Below, one piece after another: positions 9,970-21,514 of a stretch of 50,647 bases of DNA. The stretch comes from Suillus spraguei (taxonomy: Eukaryota > Basidiomycota > Agaricomycetes > Boletales > Suillaceae). The DNA is taken from contig JABCPU010000470.1 in the NCBI GenBank assembly GCA_016800925.1, positions 1-50,647 of the forward strand, given 5' to 3'. The notes below the pieces were generated by a model that saw only the letters and a program-made list of their open reading frames with translations, did not search any database and was not told where the DNA came from. Each line of letters begins with the position of its first letter. The stretch's first letter is position 1. The position numbers and the translations under genes are program-made.

Positions 9970-11829
9970 ATGCCACCAGCTGGCATGAACAACGCGGTTC
10001 CCACGGTCTCGGTACCTGGCAGAAGCAGCCGCAGCACGACAGCCAACAAGGCACTACTCGCCAACAGCAAAAGCATTGAAGAGCACATAGCAGGCACAGG
10101 TATCCGCACAGACATCACTAACTCCTCCTCAGCTAGAAAACTCCTCAACACGCATGGTCTCACCCTCCCAGTAGCAGGAAAAGCCCTCAAGGGGATCGCC
10201 CTAGCCTTATTTGAACTCAGTGGCACAGCAACCAACCTAGGTGCCACCAACGTAGAGATCATGAGAGCTATGGCAATCATCATTCACGAAGCCGAGAAAG
10301 ACCTTGACATGGAGAAGATCATAGACAAGATAGACGCGCTAATCAAAGGTCCCATTGCACTATTGGATGAGAAAGTGGACACCCTGGCAGAAATAGCAAC
10401 GACACACAAATCCACACTAGCAGAAGTGGTCATGGAGGTGCGCACCCAACTCAACAACTCGTCAGAAGACATAGGAAAGATAGTAGAGAGCACCAAGCAT
10501 GCAGCTAGCTCAATCCCAGCGAGGTCTGATGGACCGTTATCATACACCACAATCACCAAGACAGGAATTCCTTCCCCACTAACCAAGATCCTAGCACACA
10601 GCGATGCCCAGGACAGGCAAATACTGATAGACAGACGCTCCGTTTTGATAGCTAACTCCCTAAAAGAACTAACAGAAGCGCAACTGGTGGCCAAGGCAAC
10701 CACCGCCCTCGAATTAATGTCGGAAAAAGGTATAGAAATCCTCAAGGAACTAACCTTCATCTCAGCTAGGCGGCTCCCCCATGGAGGCATCCTCTACGAA
10801 CTCAACTCCAAGTCAGCAGCCGAATGGTTCAACACACCGGCCAACCGCAGCAACTTCCTCGAACATTTCGCATCGAACGTCACCATCAAAGAAAGGTCGT
10901 TCCACGTCCTCATGGAAAACGTCCCTGTCACCTTCGTTCCAGATAACCCAGCAGCAATCGCGGACATCGAAAACAAGGCCGGCTTCAAATCGAGAACTAT
11001 CAGCAAAGCAAGATTCATCAAACCAATCGCTAGACGCCAACCAAACCAACGCACTGCACACACTATCATCACTTTTTCATCGAAAGCGAACGCCAACCAG
11101 GCCATCAAGGACGGCCTAGTTATAGCAGGCAAGAAGGTATACGGCCGCAAACTCCTCCCAGAACCCACCCGCTGCCTCAAGTGTCACTCCTTCGAAGGAG
11201 GACACATAGCGGCAGAATGCCCTCAAGAAAACGACACGTGCGGCACATGTGGCGACCAACACCGAACCACATCCTGTTCAGTAACCGACCCATCCGAACA
11301 CTACTGCGCCAACTGCAAAACAAAGGGTCACGCGGCCTGGAGCAGAGATTGCCCAATCTTCAAGCAAAAATGGGACAACAACAAGAAATGAAATGATGAC
11401 GCCAAGTATATCTACTTCCCTACTGACGACCCGCTAACCTGGGAAACTACTACTGACACCAGCTCGAACACAGCGCCACCCCCCAATCTCCAGCAGAACG
11501 ACACCCCAAACCAGCAGGAACCTCGCTACCCACCCCCAGAAAGAAACCATCAAGGCTGGCAACCCTCGAACAGACGGCGTCAACCTCAGACAGGCAACAA
11601 CCCCCGCAACGCAAACCTCATCCCACTCAGCCAGCCCAGAGCCCAACAACGACTCCCGTCAACCTGGTTCAACTCTGAACAGGACCGCAGCACGCCCAAC
11701 CCCAATATACCCGACCCGAAAACAAACACTAACCAACCTAGCACTCCTCCCCATTGGTCGCCCACCCCTACTCCTCCTCCAACCTCCTACCCGAACGTCA
11801 GTGAGAACGACCTCACCGGTTGGGATTGA
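9970..11829 (+). pseudogene. LINE ORF1 (gag-like, zinc-knuckle nucleic-acid-binding protein), one stop
   Basis: The frame starts at ATG 9970 and is open to a TGA at 11389-11391. It then stays open in the same frame to the TGA at 11827-11829, so the intended product is about 619 residues. Three Cys/His knuckles lie near residues 401-465: CLKCHSFEGGHIAAEC, CGTCGDQHRTTSC and CANCKTKGHAAWSRDC. The part after the premature stop is Pro/Gln/Asn-rich. ORF1 proteins of this type bind element RNA and form the ribonucleoprotein used for target-primed reverse transcription. The internal TGA follows AACAAGAAA and may be a decayed CGA or GGA codon. Confidence 0.85.
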
Positions 11830-11831
11830 TA

Positions 11832-14800
11832 ATGGACAACACTATCAACGCACCGATTCGCGACGACTTCAAGATATGGCAACAGAACCTACGCAAATCA
11901 CCCAACGCGTGGGAGCACATGCTCAAGAACCTCGACCCAGAAAAATACGACCTTGCATGCATCCAGGAGCCATATCTCAACCCAGTCAACCTAGCCAACG
12001 CCTCCAACTTAAGATCCTACTGGGACGTCATATACCCATCCAACCACAACTCAGGCGCGCATCAAACGCAAGTCATCATGCTGGTCAACAAGCGCCTATC
12101 AAAAAACAATTGGCACATCATCCCAATCAAATCTCCCAACGTCATGGCAATTGAGCTCATGGGCCAATTCGGTAAGGTGTGTATATATAATATCTATAAC
12201 CCTTGCGACAGCGACCACACTCTCCACTTCCTTGAATGCCACATGGCAGCTGAAGAACGCGCACAGCGCCTCGCTCAAGGCGAGAACAGCGCAGAACTGC
12301 AGCACATAGTCTGGGTGGGCGACTTCAACAGACACCACCCCATGTGGGAGCTCCCTCACAACACACACCTGTTCTCGGCGGAGAACCTCAACGCTGTGTG
12401 CACACTAATCAATCTTTTAGCTGTATACAATCTAATCCAGGCACTCCCCCCAGCCATAGCCACCTTGGAAGCTTCCAACACGAAAAACCTCACCCGCCCG
12501 GACAACGTCTTTTGCTCCACCAGCTTCGAAGACAAGTTCACCCAATGCGAAGTACAAACTGACCTCCGCCCAGTAGTCACTGACCACTTTCCCATCATTA
12601 GCACCATAGACCTCCAACCTGAACGAACAACCTCTGCCCCACGACTCAACTATCGGGAAACAGACTGGAATGCGTTCAAGGAAGCCTTGTCCCTCAAACT
12701 CGACCAAATGCCTCAAGCAACCGAACTCTCCACGCCGGATACCTTCCATGCAGCCTACGAGGCCCTAACCAACGCCATCCTACAGACGGTAAAGGAACAA
12801 GTCCCATGCACCAAACCATCGCCATACGCAAAGAGATGGTGGACGAAGGAGCTCGACCGAGAACACAAGCTTGTCCACAAGCTCAGTCGAAAGGCGTGGG
12901 CCAGCACAGCAAGAAGGGCTGACCCAATCCACGAGGAGTATCGCGTAGCTCGGAACCAATTCTCAGAAAGCATCAAACGAGCGAAGGAACACCACTGGAA
13001 AGACTGGCTCGAATCCCTTCCACTATCTGACACTTGGTCTTTCCACAGATACGCATCTGGCAACCCAGCAGACCAAGTCCACACCCGCATCAAAACGCTC
13101 CAAGACCCACAGGCTGACGCAAACTCAAAATCTCAAGACAACCAGTGGAAAAGCGAGTTACTGTACAAGGTTTTCTTCCGCCCTCCCCCGGAAAACAGCT
13201 TCGTGGACCCCAACTACACTTACCCGCCTCCCGTATGCGAATTCATGCCAATCACCGACCAGCAAGTCTTCAGAGCAATCACTCGACTCTCCCCTCACAA
13301 AGCCCCAGGACTCAACGGAGTAAGTAACATAGTCTTTATGAAATGCGCTGACTTGCTAGTACCATTCATGGCGCCAATCTTTCAAGCGACCTTCTCTCTA
13401 GGAATCTACCCCGAGGACTGGAAATGCTCCTCCACCATTGTACTCTGTAAACCTGGCCGCCCGGACTATAGCATCCCCAAAGCATACCGTCCGATAACCC
13501 TACTCGACACCATGGCTAAGATTCTCTCCTCTTGCGTAGCTGACGATCTAACTTATATAGCGGAACAACACGACCTCCTCCCCTCCACTCACTTTGGCGG
13601 ATGACCAGGCCGATCAACCACGGATTCCCTACATCTCCTCACCAAGTTCATAACTGACTCCTGGGCATCAAGCGACAACCACGTGTCACTGCTTTTCCTG
13701 GACGTGAAGGCCGCATTTCCCAGCGTGGTTGTCACCAAGCTCCTTCACAACATGCGCAACGCGGGCATTCCTCGAGAGTATGTAGATTGGTATGGCAGAA
13801 GGCTCAAAAGCAGAAAGACGGTCCTAGTATTCGACGACTTTCACTCTGAAGAATTCAATGTAGCCGACGGCGTGGACCAGGGCTGCCCATTATCACCGCT
13901 AGGATTCCTCTTTTATAATTCAGGCTTACTCCGTGTAGCTAATCCTAACTCTTGCAGCGGCGAAATCAGCCTGGGCTTCATCGACGACGTGGCGCTGGGA
14001 GCCAGAGGGCAGTCTTACGAAGAATCCAATGCCAAACTCAAAACAATGATGGAGAAACCAGGAGGAGCGCTAGACTGGAGTGAGGAGCACAATGCCGAGT
14101 TCGAGCTGGACAAGACAGCGCTATTATGCCTCTCAAAGCACAGAGTCCCCAGCGAAGACAACCCAGCAAAACCGTACCCACCCCCGTCCTTCAATCACAA
14201 TCCGCAACCACATCATCAACCCCTCGCACTCACACAAATTCCTAGGCATCATCATCGACGACGAACTCAAGTTCAAAGAGCACGCAGCTTATGCCCTGGC
14301 TAAAGGGACCACATACGCCATGGCCTGCAAGCGCATGATCAGCCCAACCAAGGGGATACACGGACAACTGATGAGAAGACTCTACGAGAGTGTGGTAGTA
14401 CCAAAAATGACTTACGCAGCAGATATTTGGTGTGCAGGCCTAGTTTCCAAAGGCAGGGGGAAAAAGGGTGGGGGCAGAGGCGCACGAGGATTCTCCTCGC
14501 AGATGGCGAGAGTCCAGAGAATGGCCACCTTGCTAATCACTGGCGGACTGAGATCCTCCGCAACAGACCTTCTCGACTCTCACGCCAACGTCTTCCCAGT
14601 GCATCAAACAATAAGGAAGATTTGCTTCAGATCCACGCTAAGACTAGCCTCGCTCCCTCACACTCACCCTATCGCTAACGGCTTAAACACAGCTTACAGA
14701 TTTTGCGTGAAGAGGAACTTCCAAGGCCGAAAACGCCACGCTTCCCCCCTACACAAACTCCTGAACGAGTTCAAGATCAACCCAATGCAAATAGAGAAGA

Positions 14801-15864
14801 TCTCACCAACTCGCCACTACCCAAAATGGTCCCCAGACACGCTCATCAGCATTGCAACTAAGGAGAAAGAAGCAATTAAGGAAGAGGAGCAAGCTGACGA
14901 AAGGTGGCGGGCCTACTCAGATGGATCGGCGGTAGACGGAGGAGTTGGGGGAGCGGCTGTATTGATGAGCGGGGCACGGGTCATAGGCGAGAAAAGATTT
15001 CACTTGGGAAACGAAGAGGAACATACGGTGTACAAGGCGGAGATAATAGGAATGATTCTGGCGGTACAGCTGCTCAAGGAGGCAGGGGGAGAGGGTACAA
15101 TGGCACTGGGAGTGGACAACCAGGCGGCCATAAGGTCCACGAGCTCCTTCCACTCCCAACCCGGTCATTATCTCGTCGACAAGTTCCATGACGACCTAAG
15201 GGACCTACTGCCAGAAGCGGATGGAAGAAAGCTCGTAATCAGGTGGACGCCAGGCCACAAGGGCATAGCGGGAAACGAGGCTGCGGACGAACACGCAAAA
15301 CGAGCTGCAAGAGGAGAAACATCAGATGGAGGATCGCTACCAGCCTCACTACGCACCAGAGCCCGCAACCCCCTCACCCTCCCCCTCAGCAAATCAGCAG
15401 CCAAGCAAACCTTCTACGCGTTAATCAAGCAGGAGGCAAAATCAATCATGTTAGACTCTCCGCGACTCCAGAGAATCCACACAATCGACCCAACCGTCCC
15501 ATCCAAGAACTTCGTGAACATCACAGATGACCTACCACGCCGCCACAGCTCACTGATATTCCAGCTACGCACTGGCCACGTCCCACTGAACAAATTCCTC
15601 CACCAAATCGCAAAGTCCCCCACAGCACGCTGCCAACAATGCAACGAGCGAGACGAATCGGTTCACCACTTCATCATGTCATGCCACAAGTACGCTAGAC
15701 AGAGAGCTGCCCTGCGGGCAGCAGCAGGACCCCAAGCAACCAACCTCCAGTACCTTCTGAGCAACATAGACGGAGTCAAGGAACTGCTGAAGTTTGTCGC
15801 ACGCACGAGGAGATTAGAGACAATCTTTGGAGACGTCACACCTCCAGACCCAAAGGACGGATGA
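11832..15864 (+). pseudogene. LINE ORF2 (endonuclease, reverse transcriptase, RNase H), one stop and one frameshift
   Basis: ORF2 begins two bases after the ORF1 stop. The endonuclease has the IQEPYLNP and VWVGDFNRHHPMWE motifs and a late DHFPII. The reverse transcriptase has LSPHKAPGLNGVSN, YRPITLLDTMAKIL, LLFLDVKAAF, DQGCPLSPL and the catalytic FIDD (13979-13990). RNase H follows with YSDGSA, YKAEIIGM, GVDNQAAI and TPGHKGIAGNEAADEHAK. A terminal knuckle CQQCNERDESVHHFIMSC completes it. A TGA at 13602-13604 falls in THFGG*PGRSTTD, where an Arg codon is expected. A frame change at about 14190-14200 separates the RT core from the thumb and RNase H parts. Intact length would be about 1344 residues. 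These lesions make the copy defective in cis. Confidence 0.88.
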
Positions 15865-16085
15865 ATAAAACCGCCACAGTGAGGGAAGACAGACACGCCA
15901 CACACCTCCCTAGACTCGCCTTAAGATGGCGTCCCCGTTCTCGCCTTAGCGCCTGAACCATTAGAAAAGACACCCCCCGCACATAGTATATTCACGCATC
16001 CAGCTACATATTGTATGTATTGTCTACTATAGGGCCTCGCCCCAACGGACAATAAACAAGAACACAAAAAAAAAAAAAAAAAAAA
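15865..16085 (+). other. LINE 3' UTR and poly(A) tail
   Basis: The 3' end carries the block GTATTGTCTACTATAGGGC, then CCCCAACGGACAATAAACAA, then A-rich sequence ending in 20 A. A close match to this block is at about 36993-37057. Confidence 0.8.
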
Positions 16086-16097
16086 TCAGGCCAATGG
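16086..16097 (+). repeat. Target-site duplication, right copy
   Basis: An exact copy of 9770-9781, directly after the LINE poly(A). Confidence 0.9.
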
Positions 16098-16242
16098 CAT
16101 TGAAGTTGTCACACCCGACCAGCAATCAAGGGCGACAGATGAACAGACCATGGAGGGCGCTATTCTTGTGCGGCGTACTCGCTGGGTCAACGCCTTGTTG
16201 CGCATGGGGTGCATACCCCAGTACCCCGAACAGATGGACTAA
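16098..16242 (+). pseudogene. Displaced 3' part of the WD40 gene's last exon
   Basis: Read directly after 9781, the frame continues QANG then IEVVTPDQQSRATDEQ, then RTRWVNALLRMGCIPQYPEQ, and stops at 16240-16242. The combined exon (110 plus 145 nt) is exactly 85 codons, which supports one ancestral exon split by the LINE. Stranded here it lacks a start codon and is presumably not translated. Confidence 0.8.
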
Positions 16243-16467
16243 CATGAAGTGCACTTTGCACTATGTCGTGTTGAGTATTTTCAGTTTGAACTTTGGAGCC
16301 TTATTCAGACAATCGCATTCCCATTATGGCAGAAGGGTATATCGGTGTATAAGCCCAGCCTATTTGCGAAAGGCTGTGTTGCTGCGGCTTGTGATTATTT
16401 ATATGGACTTCTTCTTCGTAGGGCTGTGGAGAGTCGAGACCATCAGGGAAACGTAATTCACTACAGA

Positions 16468-16501
16468 GTGCTACGGAGTGCTACGGAGCACTCCGTAGCA
16501 C
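16468..16501. repeat. 13-bp perfect hairpin
   Basis: GTGCTACGGAGTG pairs with CACTCCGTAGCAC around an 8-nt loop that repeats part of the stem. The hairpin lies between two convergent genes; no T- or U-tract suggests a terminator. Confidence 0.5.
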
Positions 16502-16643
16502 AATCCAACCCGCTGATGACACTGACAGTGGACACCGCCGGGTTAGTTATTGATTTACGTCAAACTTATTTGTAAAGTACAGCCTAGGCACAGGAGAAAG
16601 GGGGCACGTAATTATGTTTCAAAGATTCAGACCTATTTTGCAA

Positions 16644-19085
16644 TCAGTGGTCTAAAGTAAGTTCCTTTCGCAGAAAATGACAGGCTTCTTCGGCGGATGG
16701 GCGAGAAGAAGTTCCATCATCAGAATTAAATAACTCCCAACACCGTTGGATAAATTTCCAATGCTCTTCAGATACATTATTGCCTCGGGTTGTGTAGGGT
16801 GCGTCTCCATTGAAAAAGGCACTTTGTGCTCGTCCATGCCAGTGTGCAAAGGGAAGTTCACCTGAGATGACCTAAAAAGGTGTGATCGATATCAAATGAC
16901 TGCAAATATCACAGGAGCATACGTAATTCATGATGGAACCAAAGGAATACATATCGCTGTGTCTAGAGGGATGAAAGAGAGGTGAGGTTCATCGATAGGC
17001 GACGTGAGATTGCTCCTACATAGACGGTTGGTACGGGGCTTGCATCAGTTCTGGTGCCATCCACTGTGTAGCCGCAGTGACGGGGTAACTCCCAGTGAGT
17101 TCCGATATTTGGAAAGATAGGCCAAAATCAGCGATTACTGCACGTCCATTAACATCCACGAGAACGTTTTTCTGTCTCCCTATTAGTCTGAGACATCAAC
17201 ATGAAGTGTTACACACATTTGTCAAATCTCCATGCACAACGTGTTGAGAATGAACTGCAGTTTTTTGTAATCAAAACGTGACAAACGATAAATCTATAGT
17301 GCGCACGATAACGAAGGCCAGTGGCGACGTCACAGAGCTGTAACTTGATTGAAACACCGATTTTTGCAGTAGCTATCTGCCCATAACATACCAATTTTAA
17401 CCTCTGTGGTAGTGCCATTGATGGATGCCTGTCGAGGTACTTTGAGAGTGTACCATTCTCCATCCAGAGGCAAACTAATTCATCGTAGCCATGATTCGTG
17501 TGACCAAGTTGCGCAACTCCGAGTAGAGGTAGGATGTTTTCTTGCATAAGTCTTGCCCAGATTTTGAGTTCACGCAGGTACCCCTGACGCAAGATACCAT
17601 ATGAGTTAATTCAGAGCACGAGGGTGGAACGCCGAACCTCGCACAGTTTTTGAACTGGGACATCGCCTTGGGGTCGGATCGACTTGACAGCTACCTGTGT
17701 ATAGATCATTCATATATCCTCTTTATTATATGGAGAATCGGCCGACCAGCGTGGTTTTCTCACCCCTCTTCAGTGTGCACTTTCGTATGTCCGCAAAACT
17801 ACCAAAAACAGTAGCATTTTTGGGAATGTCGCAGAGCATATCGGTCAGGTTATCTGGAGAGACGTTGACCTTACTAGGAGGCTGGTACTGATGTTCAAAA
17901 AAACCGAGGATTTCTGCTGCGGATGGTCGATTGCGCGGCGAGAAGGAGCAGCAGCGTGTAATGAAACGCCACAGGCAATCATCAATACCGTCGCCCCCTG
18001 GACGTGACGGCATATGATTGTTTCGAAGTTCGTTGATGATGTCGCTCGACTTTAAATCATGCCATGGCAAACATCCTGAGAAAACCTGAAGGCAAGCTTC
18101 AGAACAGTCACAGTATGCAAATACACACTCACATGGAATAAGACACAGCCGACTGAGTATATATCACTGCTGATGATAGGCAACGAATTTCCACCTTCCT
18201 CATCCGAATCAATGAAGCATTCAGGTGCAGCAAATCGCACTCCACCAGGTTCGGATGTTCCTAAGAGTTTACTAGTATTAAGGTCGGTTGATAAGGAAAA
18301 ACCGGTCAGATATGCTTGATTTTCCGGGCCTATGAGAACATTTTTCTGGAAACAGGTTGAGAAATGTTATATAGTCGAGGGATGCCTAGTACGAACACTC
18401 TCCAGGTTACCATGAATTATGCGGGACCTGTGGACTGCAAGCATTCAGGCAGTTAGCGTGAGGCCCGTTTCGACAGAATAAGACTGACGATAAGCGACTC
18501 CAGAGGCAATGTCGCGAACCTAGGGAGGCATGTTATCACTTTACAAGTAAATCATCTACTTCAATTACCAGCGACATCTTTGTTGACGTCTCGATTCCTG
18601 CTCCGTGGTACGCAATGTAGCAATGAAGGTCTCCATGTGGCATCCATGGGAATACGAACGAATGGAAACTGCCACCTTGTAGTTCTCTAGTGGTACCTAA
18701 CAACTGAATGATATTTGGGTGATTAAGTTTCATGCGCAAGTCTATCTCTCTCGAGATTCGCTAAGACGTCATTAGAAATAAGCAGCTACGCGGGGGAATG
18801 AAAAATACTGACATCGTGGTACCGCCTGCCAAATCGAACGGACTTCACTGCGACCTACAAAATTAGGGTAAGCAGATTGAAGCTGAGCTCCACACACAAG
18901 TCAAGTCAACTACGAACCAGAGTGTTTTGACCCAGTTTACACTTGTATACATTGCTGTAGTGTCCGGACGTGATCAATGTTGGATCGATGACTTGGAGAT
19001 TAGTAACACTGAGTTATGTGTAAGTCAAGAAATCTGTACTGCAACTTTCTGGGCCAACAGTATTTTTTGGTCTGGATGCATTTGG
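16644..19085 (-). CDS. Tandem pseudokinase-kinase protein (TKL-like)
   Basis: A minus-strand multi-exon gene encodes two kinase domains in one chain; the 5' end near 19085 is uncertain. Domain 1 has a glycine-loop region LITSGHYSNVYKCKL, VAVKSVRF, HPNIIQLLG, then HGNL in place of HRD/HGD, and LTGFSLS in place of DFG, followed by RFAAPEC and SDIYSVGC. Domain 2 starts after a linker (SPDNLTDMLCDIPKNATVFG) with FADIRKCTL, VAVK, WMENGTLSKYL, VVHGDLTN, NVLVDVNG, IADFGLS, WMAPEL and SDMYSFG, and ends HFLRKELTLDH before the TGA at 16644-16646. Domain 2 keeps all catalytic residues; domain 1 has lost the loop Asp and the DFG Asp but keeps the Lys. No transmembrane segment or other domain was seen. 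The continuity between domains rests on an open exon (about 18070-17750) that carries the end of domain 1 and the start of domain 2. Confidence 0.82.
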
Positions 19086-19569
19086 TTCCTTCAAAGAACT
19101 CTGAGGGCGCTGTTCAACATAGGACAAATATCGCTCACATGTAAAGGTGCGATAATCGTAGTTTTGTGAAGGGGGGGTGGGCGGCTATTACAATGAAGGG
19201 CAGCGCTGTTGTTCGGGTTAATTTTCGGGCCTGCCGTGATTTACATAATGCCTGTGCGTATACAGCATGACTGTAAGTAGACTAGCGCATTTACCCCACC
19301 AGGCCCCGAGAAGTCTTTATTGGGTATATTATGTTTATTCTTATTAGGATGTCAATCTTATTGTTCGGGGCCGTGTCGTTCAAGCATCGCTGATCTCGAC
19401 TGAGAGAGTTTTCCTCTCTCAATACATATACTCATCTTTTCCCTCCAGTACTTATGTTACTATGTTTTCGTCCACTAAGGTGACTTCTATTCCCTAGGAG
19501 GCAACCGCAGTATTGACAAGAAACAAAAAATAACTGATTTGATTTGCTGAAGGCACTGCATGTCATTCT
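19086..19569. other. Intergenic, nothing recognised
   Basis: This is the divergent upstream region of the tandem kinase gene. A G-run lies near 19170. No further gene or element is recognised. Confidence 0.35.
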
Positions 19570-19749
19570 ATGGCATTCGCCCCAAAGGCACAGCCTGAAA
19601 TCGACGTGGACACTATTGGAACATATTTGAACTATTCGATAAAGAAACCCATTCCTGAATGGGCTACGGTGTCTACCAGTAGCCGTGACGAGGCTGCGGC
19701 AGCAGCACACGGAACCTGGATAAGTCAAATCAATCCCTCACACAGCTAG
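19570..19749 (+). CDS. Short open frame, 59 residues, unidentified
   Basis: From ATG 19570 the frame reads MAFAPKAQPEIDVDTIGTYL, then KKPIPEWATVSTSSRDE, an Ala run and GTWISQINPSHS before TAG. The composition is protein-like (few Cys, balanced charge), but no family is recognised and no upstream exon could be placed. It may be the last exon of a small gene or chance. Confidence 0.25.
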   Translation: MAFAPKAQPEIDVDTIGTYLNYSIKKPIPEWATVSTSSRDEAAAAAHGTWISQINPSHS

Positions 19750-20102
19750 GCGGCTGCTGTGTAAATCTGAGTTAGAATGTAGTACTACTTAAAGTGGTTC
19801 ACGCGAGATCCTATTATATCCTTTCCTTAACTTTTCTACCTGCAGACCACATTCGCGGCAGTAGCCTGTCCAGAGAATCTGTAATACTTAGCATCTCGTC
19901 CTGTTTCAAGTTGATCGTGCTGCTCTGGCTACGATCACGTTCCCGAGTTTAGTGAGTACTACATATTCCTTCATTTCCGATCATGAAATCGTAACAAGTT
20001 GACGCATAGAAACTACCAGCTACTGAATCTGGTGAATCCCCTGGCCCTTCACTTACTTCGCCTTGTTACAACGAATATTGATTTCTGTGACATCATCCTA
20101 CC

Positions 20103-21442
20103 ATGCCCTCTACTTCTGCCAAACATCGCACCACGAAACCAAGACGTCTCGATGGCCAGGCGATTCACTCTGGGGCGATTTCATGTCTAGATTTTCTAGA
20201 TGAAGATGGACTCATTATCACCTGCTCCGAAGATGGCTACATACAAGTCCGAGAGGTAGACACAGGTCAAGTAGTTGATGGCCCCTGGGCAGATCCAGAT
20301 CCAGGAAGTGGGGCTATCCACGCCATGGCAGTATCGCCGAATCGCATGAGAGTCGCGACTGGCAGCCAAGATGGCAAGATACGCTTGTGGCCGGTGACTG
20401 GGGGAAAGGCTAGAACATCGAAACAAGCTCACAGCCTCGCAATCTTGTCTGTCTGCTGGAGTCCGGATGAGTTAAACATCGCCAGCGGGTCTGAAGATGG
20501 AACAGCGATCATCTGGGATACACAGCAAGCCGATATCGTGGGACATCTCATCAGAACTGACCACCAACATGTATATGTGGTACGCTATTCATCTGACGGT
20601 GAAACGCTCGTAACAAGCGGATACAACAACACAATTACTTTTTGGAACGTCAAGACAAGAGAGGCGCTTCGCTTTGTTGAAGCATGTCATGCATCCCAGC
20701 AGGTCCATCACGTCATGTGGACTTCACATGATAGAATTTTCCTGGGGTGTAGTAATGGAATAGTACAGACAAGAGCTAATACCGAAGAGAAAGTCATTCG
20801 TCTAGGCCAACGTACTGGTCCTATCTATGCCATGGACTTGTCTCAAGACAAGCTTTTATCGGCGGCCGCTTCTCTCGATAACTTGAATGCCATCATGATC
20901 TCCCTATTGGATCCGGAAACCAATCAGTCAATTGCTCGACCTCTGGACCGTCCCAATGGTTTTAGGTGCGCGGCTTTCGCAAGAAACAACAGACTGCTCG
21001 CCACTAGTGGAATCGATAAGACAGTGTATATCTGGGATCTTCAGACGCTGTTTTCCGATGTAAGTTTCCAAGTTACAATGTCTCCCAAGGCGATCATTGA
21101 CACACTCATATTTAGGTTACGGACAGCGAGTCGGGATCGTCACTTCACAAAATTGTTGTCCAAGTCACTGGAGAGGTATGTCTCGCAATCCATCTGATGA
21201 TTTAGTCGAGTTGTGACCCAGCTTACCACCAGGTGCTCAGTCGTCTGAGATCATTTTCACGGACGCCTGCCGTTATGTTTCGTTTCGTTCTTGGCTGCAC
21301 GTTGATTGCTTGTACTCCACTGGTACTATGGAGGATTAGATTTTTGGTTTATTTTATCTTATTCTGTATCCTCATTACTAGTAGAACCTATTTTGTTCTT
21401 ATTTCTACTTATATCTTCCGGAGGGTTGGAGGTTCGGGGTAA
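20103..21442 (+). CDS. WD40-repeat protein with hydrophobic C-terminal tail
   Basis: Exon 1 (20103-21059, 319 codons) encodes WD40 blades such as ATGSQDGKIRLWPV, ASGSEDGTAIIWDT, VTSGYNNTITFWNV and TSGIDKTVYIWDL, about seven in total. Exon 2 (21116-21175) adds VTDSESGSSLHKIVVQVTGE, and exon 3 (21233-21442) adds a tail with two probable membrane helices (FRFVLGCTLIACTPLVL and LVYFILFCILITS), giving 408 residues. Both introns are GT-AG, 56-57 nt, phase 0. The propeller resembles that of the gene at 8168 (for example ITCSEDGYIQVREVDTG against ITCSHNGPLQVIEARTG), so they are paralogues with different tails. The tail would anchor the propeller in a membrane; that is inference from hydrophobicity. 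If exon 3 is not used, the protein would be soluble. Confidence 0.8.
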
Positions 21443-21514
21443 TACGATACATTAGTGACTAGGTTTTGTGTACTGTACTACTAGATATACTGTGTATATT
21501 CTCTAGATTCCGAT
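21443..21514. other. Spacer before the duplicated ATG15 tail
   Basis: Short AT-rich spacer with no recognised feature. Confidence 0.3.

Larger units (their letters stand above)
9782..16085 (+). mobile_element. Full-length non-LTR retrotransposon (Tad1-like LINE with RNase H)
   Basis: The element has a leader of about 190 bp, ORF1 with zinc knuckles, ORF2 with AP endonuclease, reverse transcriptase, RNase H and a C-terminal CCHC, a short 3' UTR and a 20-A tail (16066-16085). A perfect 12-bp target duplication flanks it. The Tad1-like label rests on the fungal host, the two ORFs and the RNase H domain. Two TGA stops and one frameshift mean this copy cannot mobilise itself. It sits in the sense orientation inside the last exon of a WD40 gene. 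Confidence 0.92.

Noticed and set aside
9675..10079. Open frame of 134 codons spanning the WD40 exon and LINE leader
   Set aside because: It is an artefact of reading from the host exon across the insertion junction into the retrotransposon leader and ORF1 in another frame; noted as a possible chimeric end only.
10284..10790. Minus-strand open frame of 168 codons opposite LINE ORF1
   Set aside because: It is an antisense shadow of ORF1; the plus strand carries the zinc knuckles.
16249..16575. Plus-strand open frame of 108 codons after the WD40 stop
   Set aside because: No motif, and it runs through the 13-bp hairpin; probably untranslated 3' sequence.
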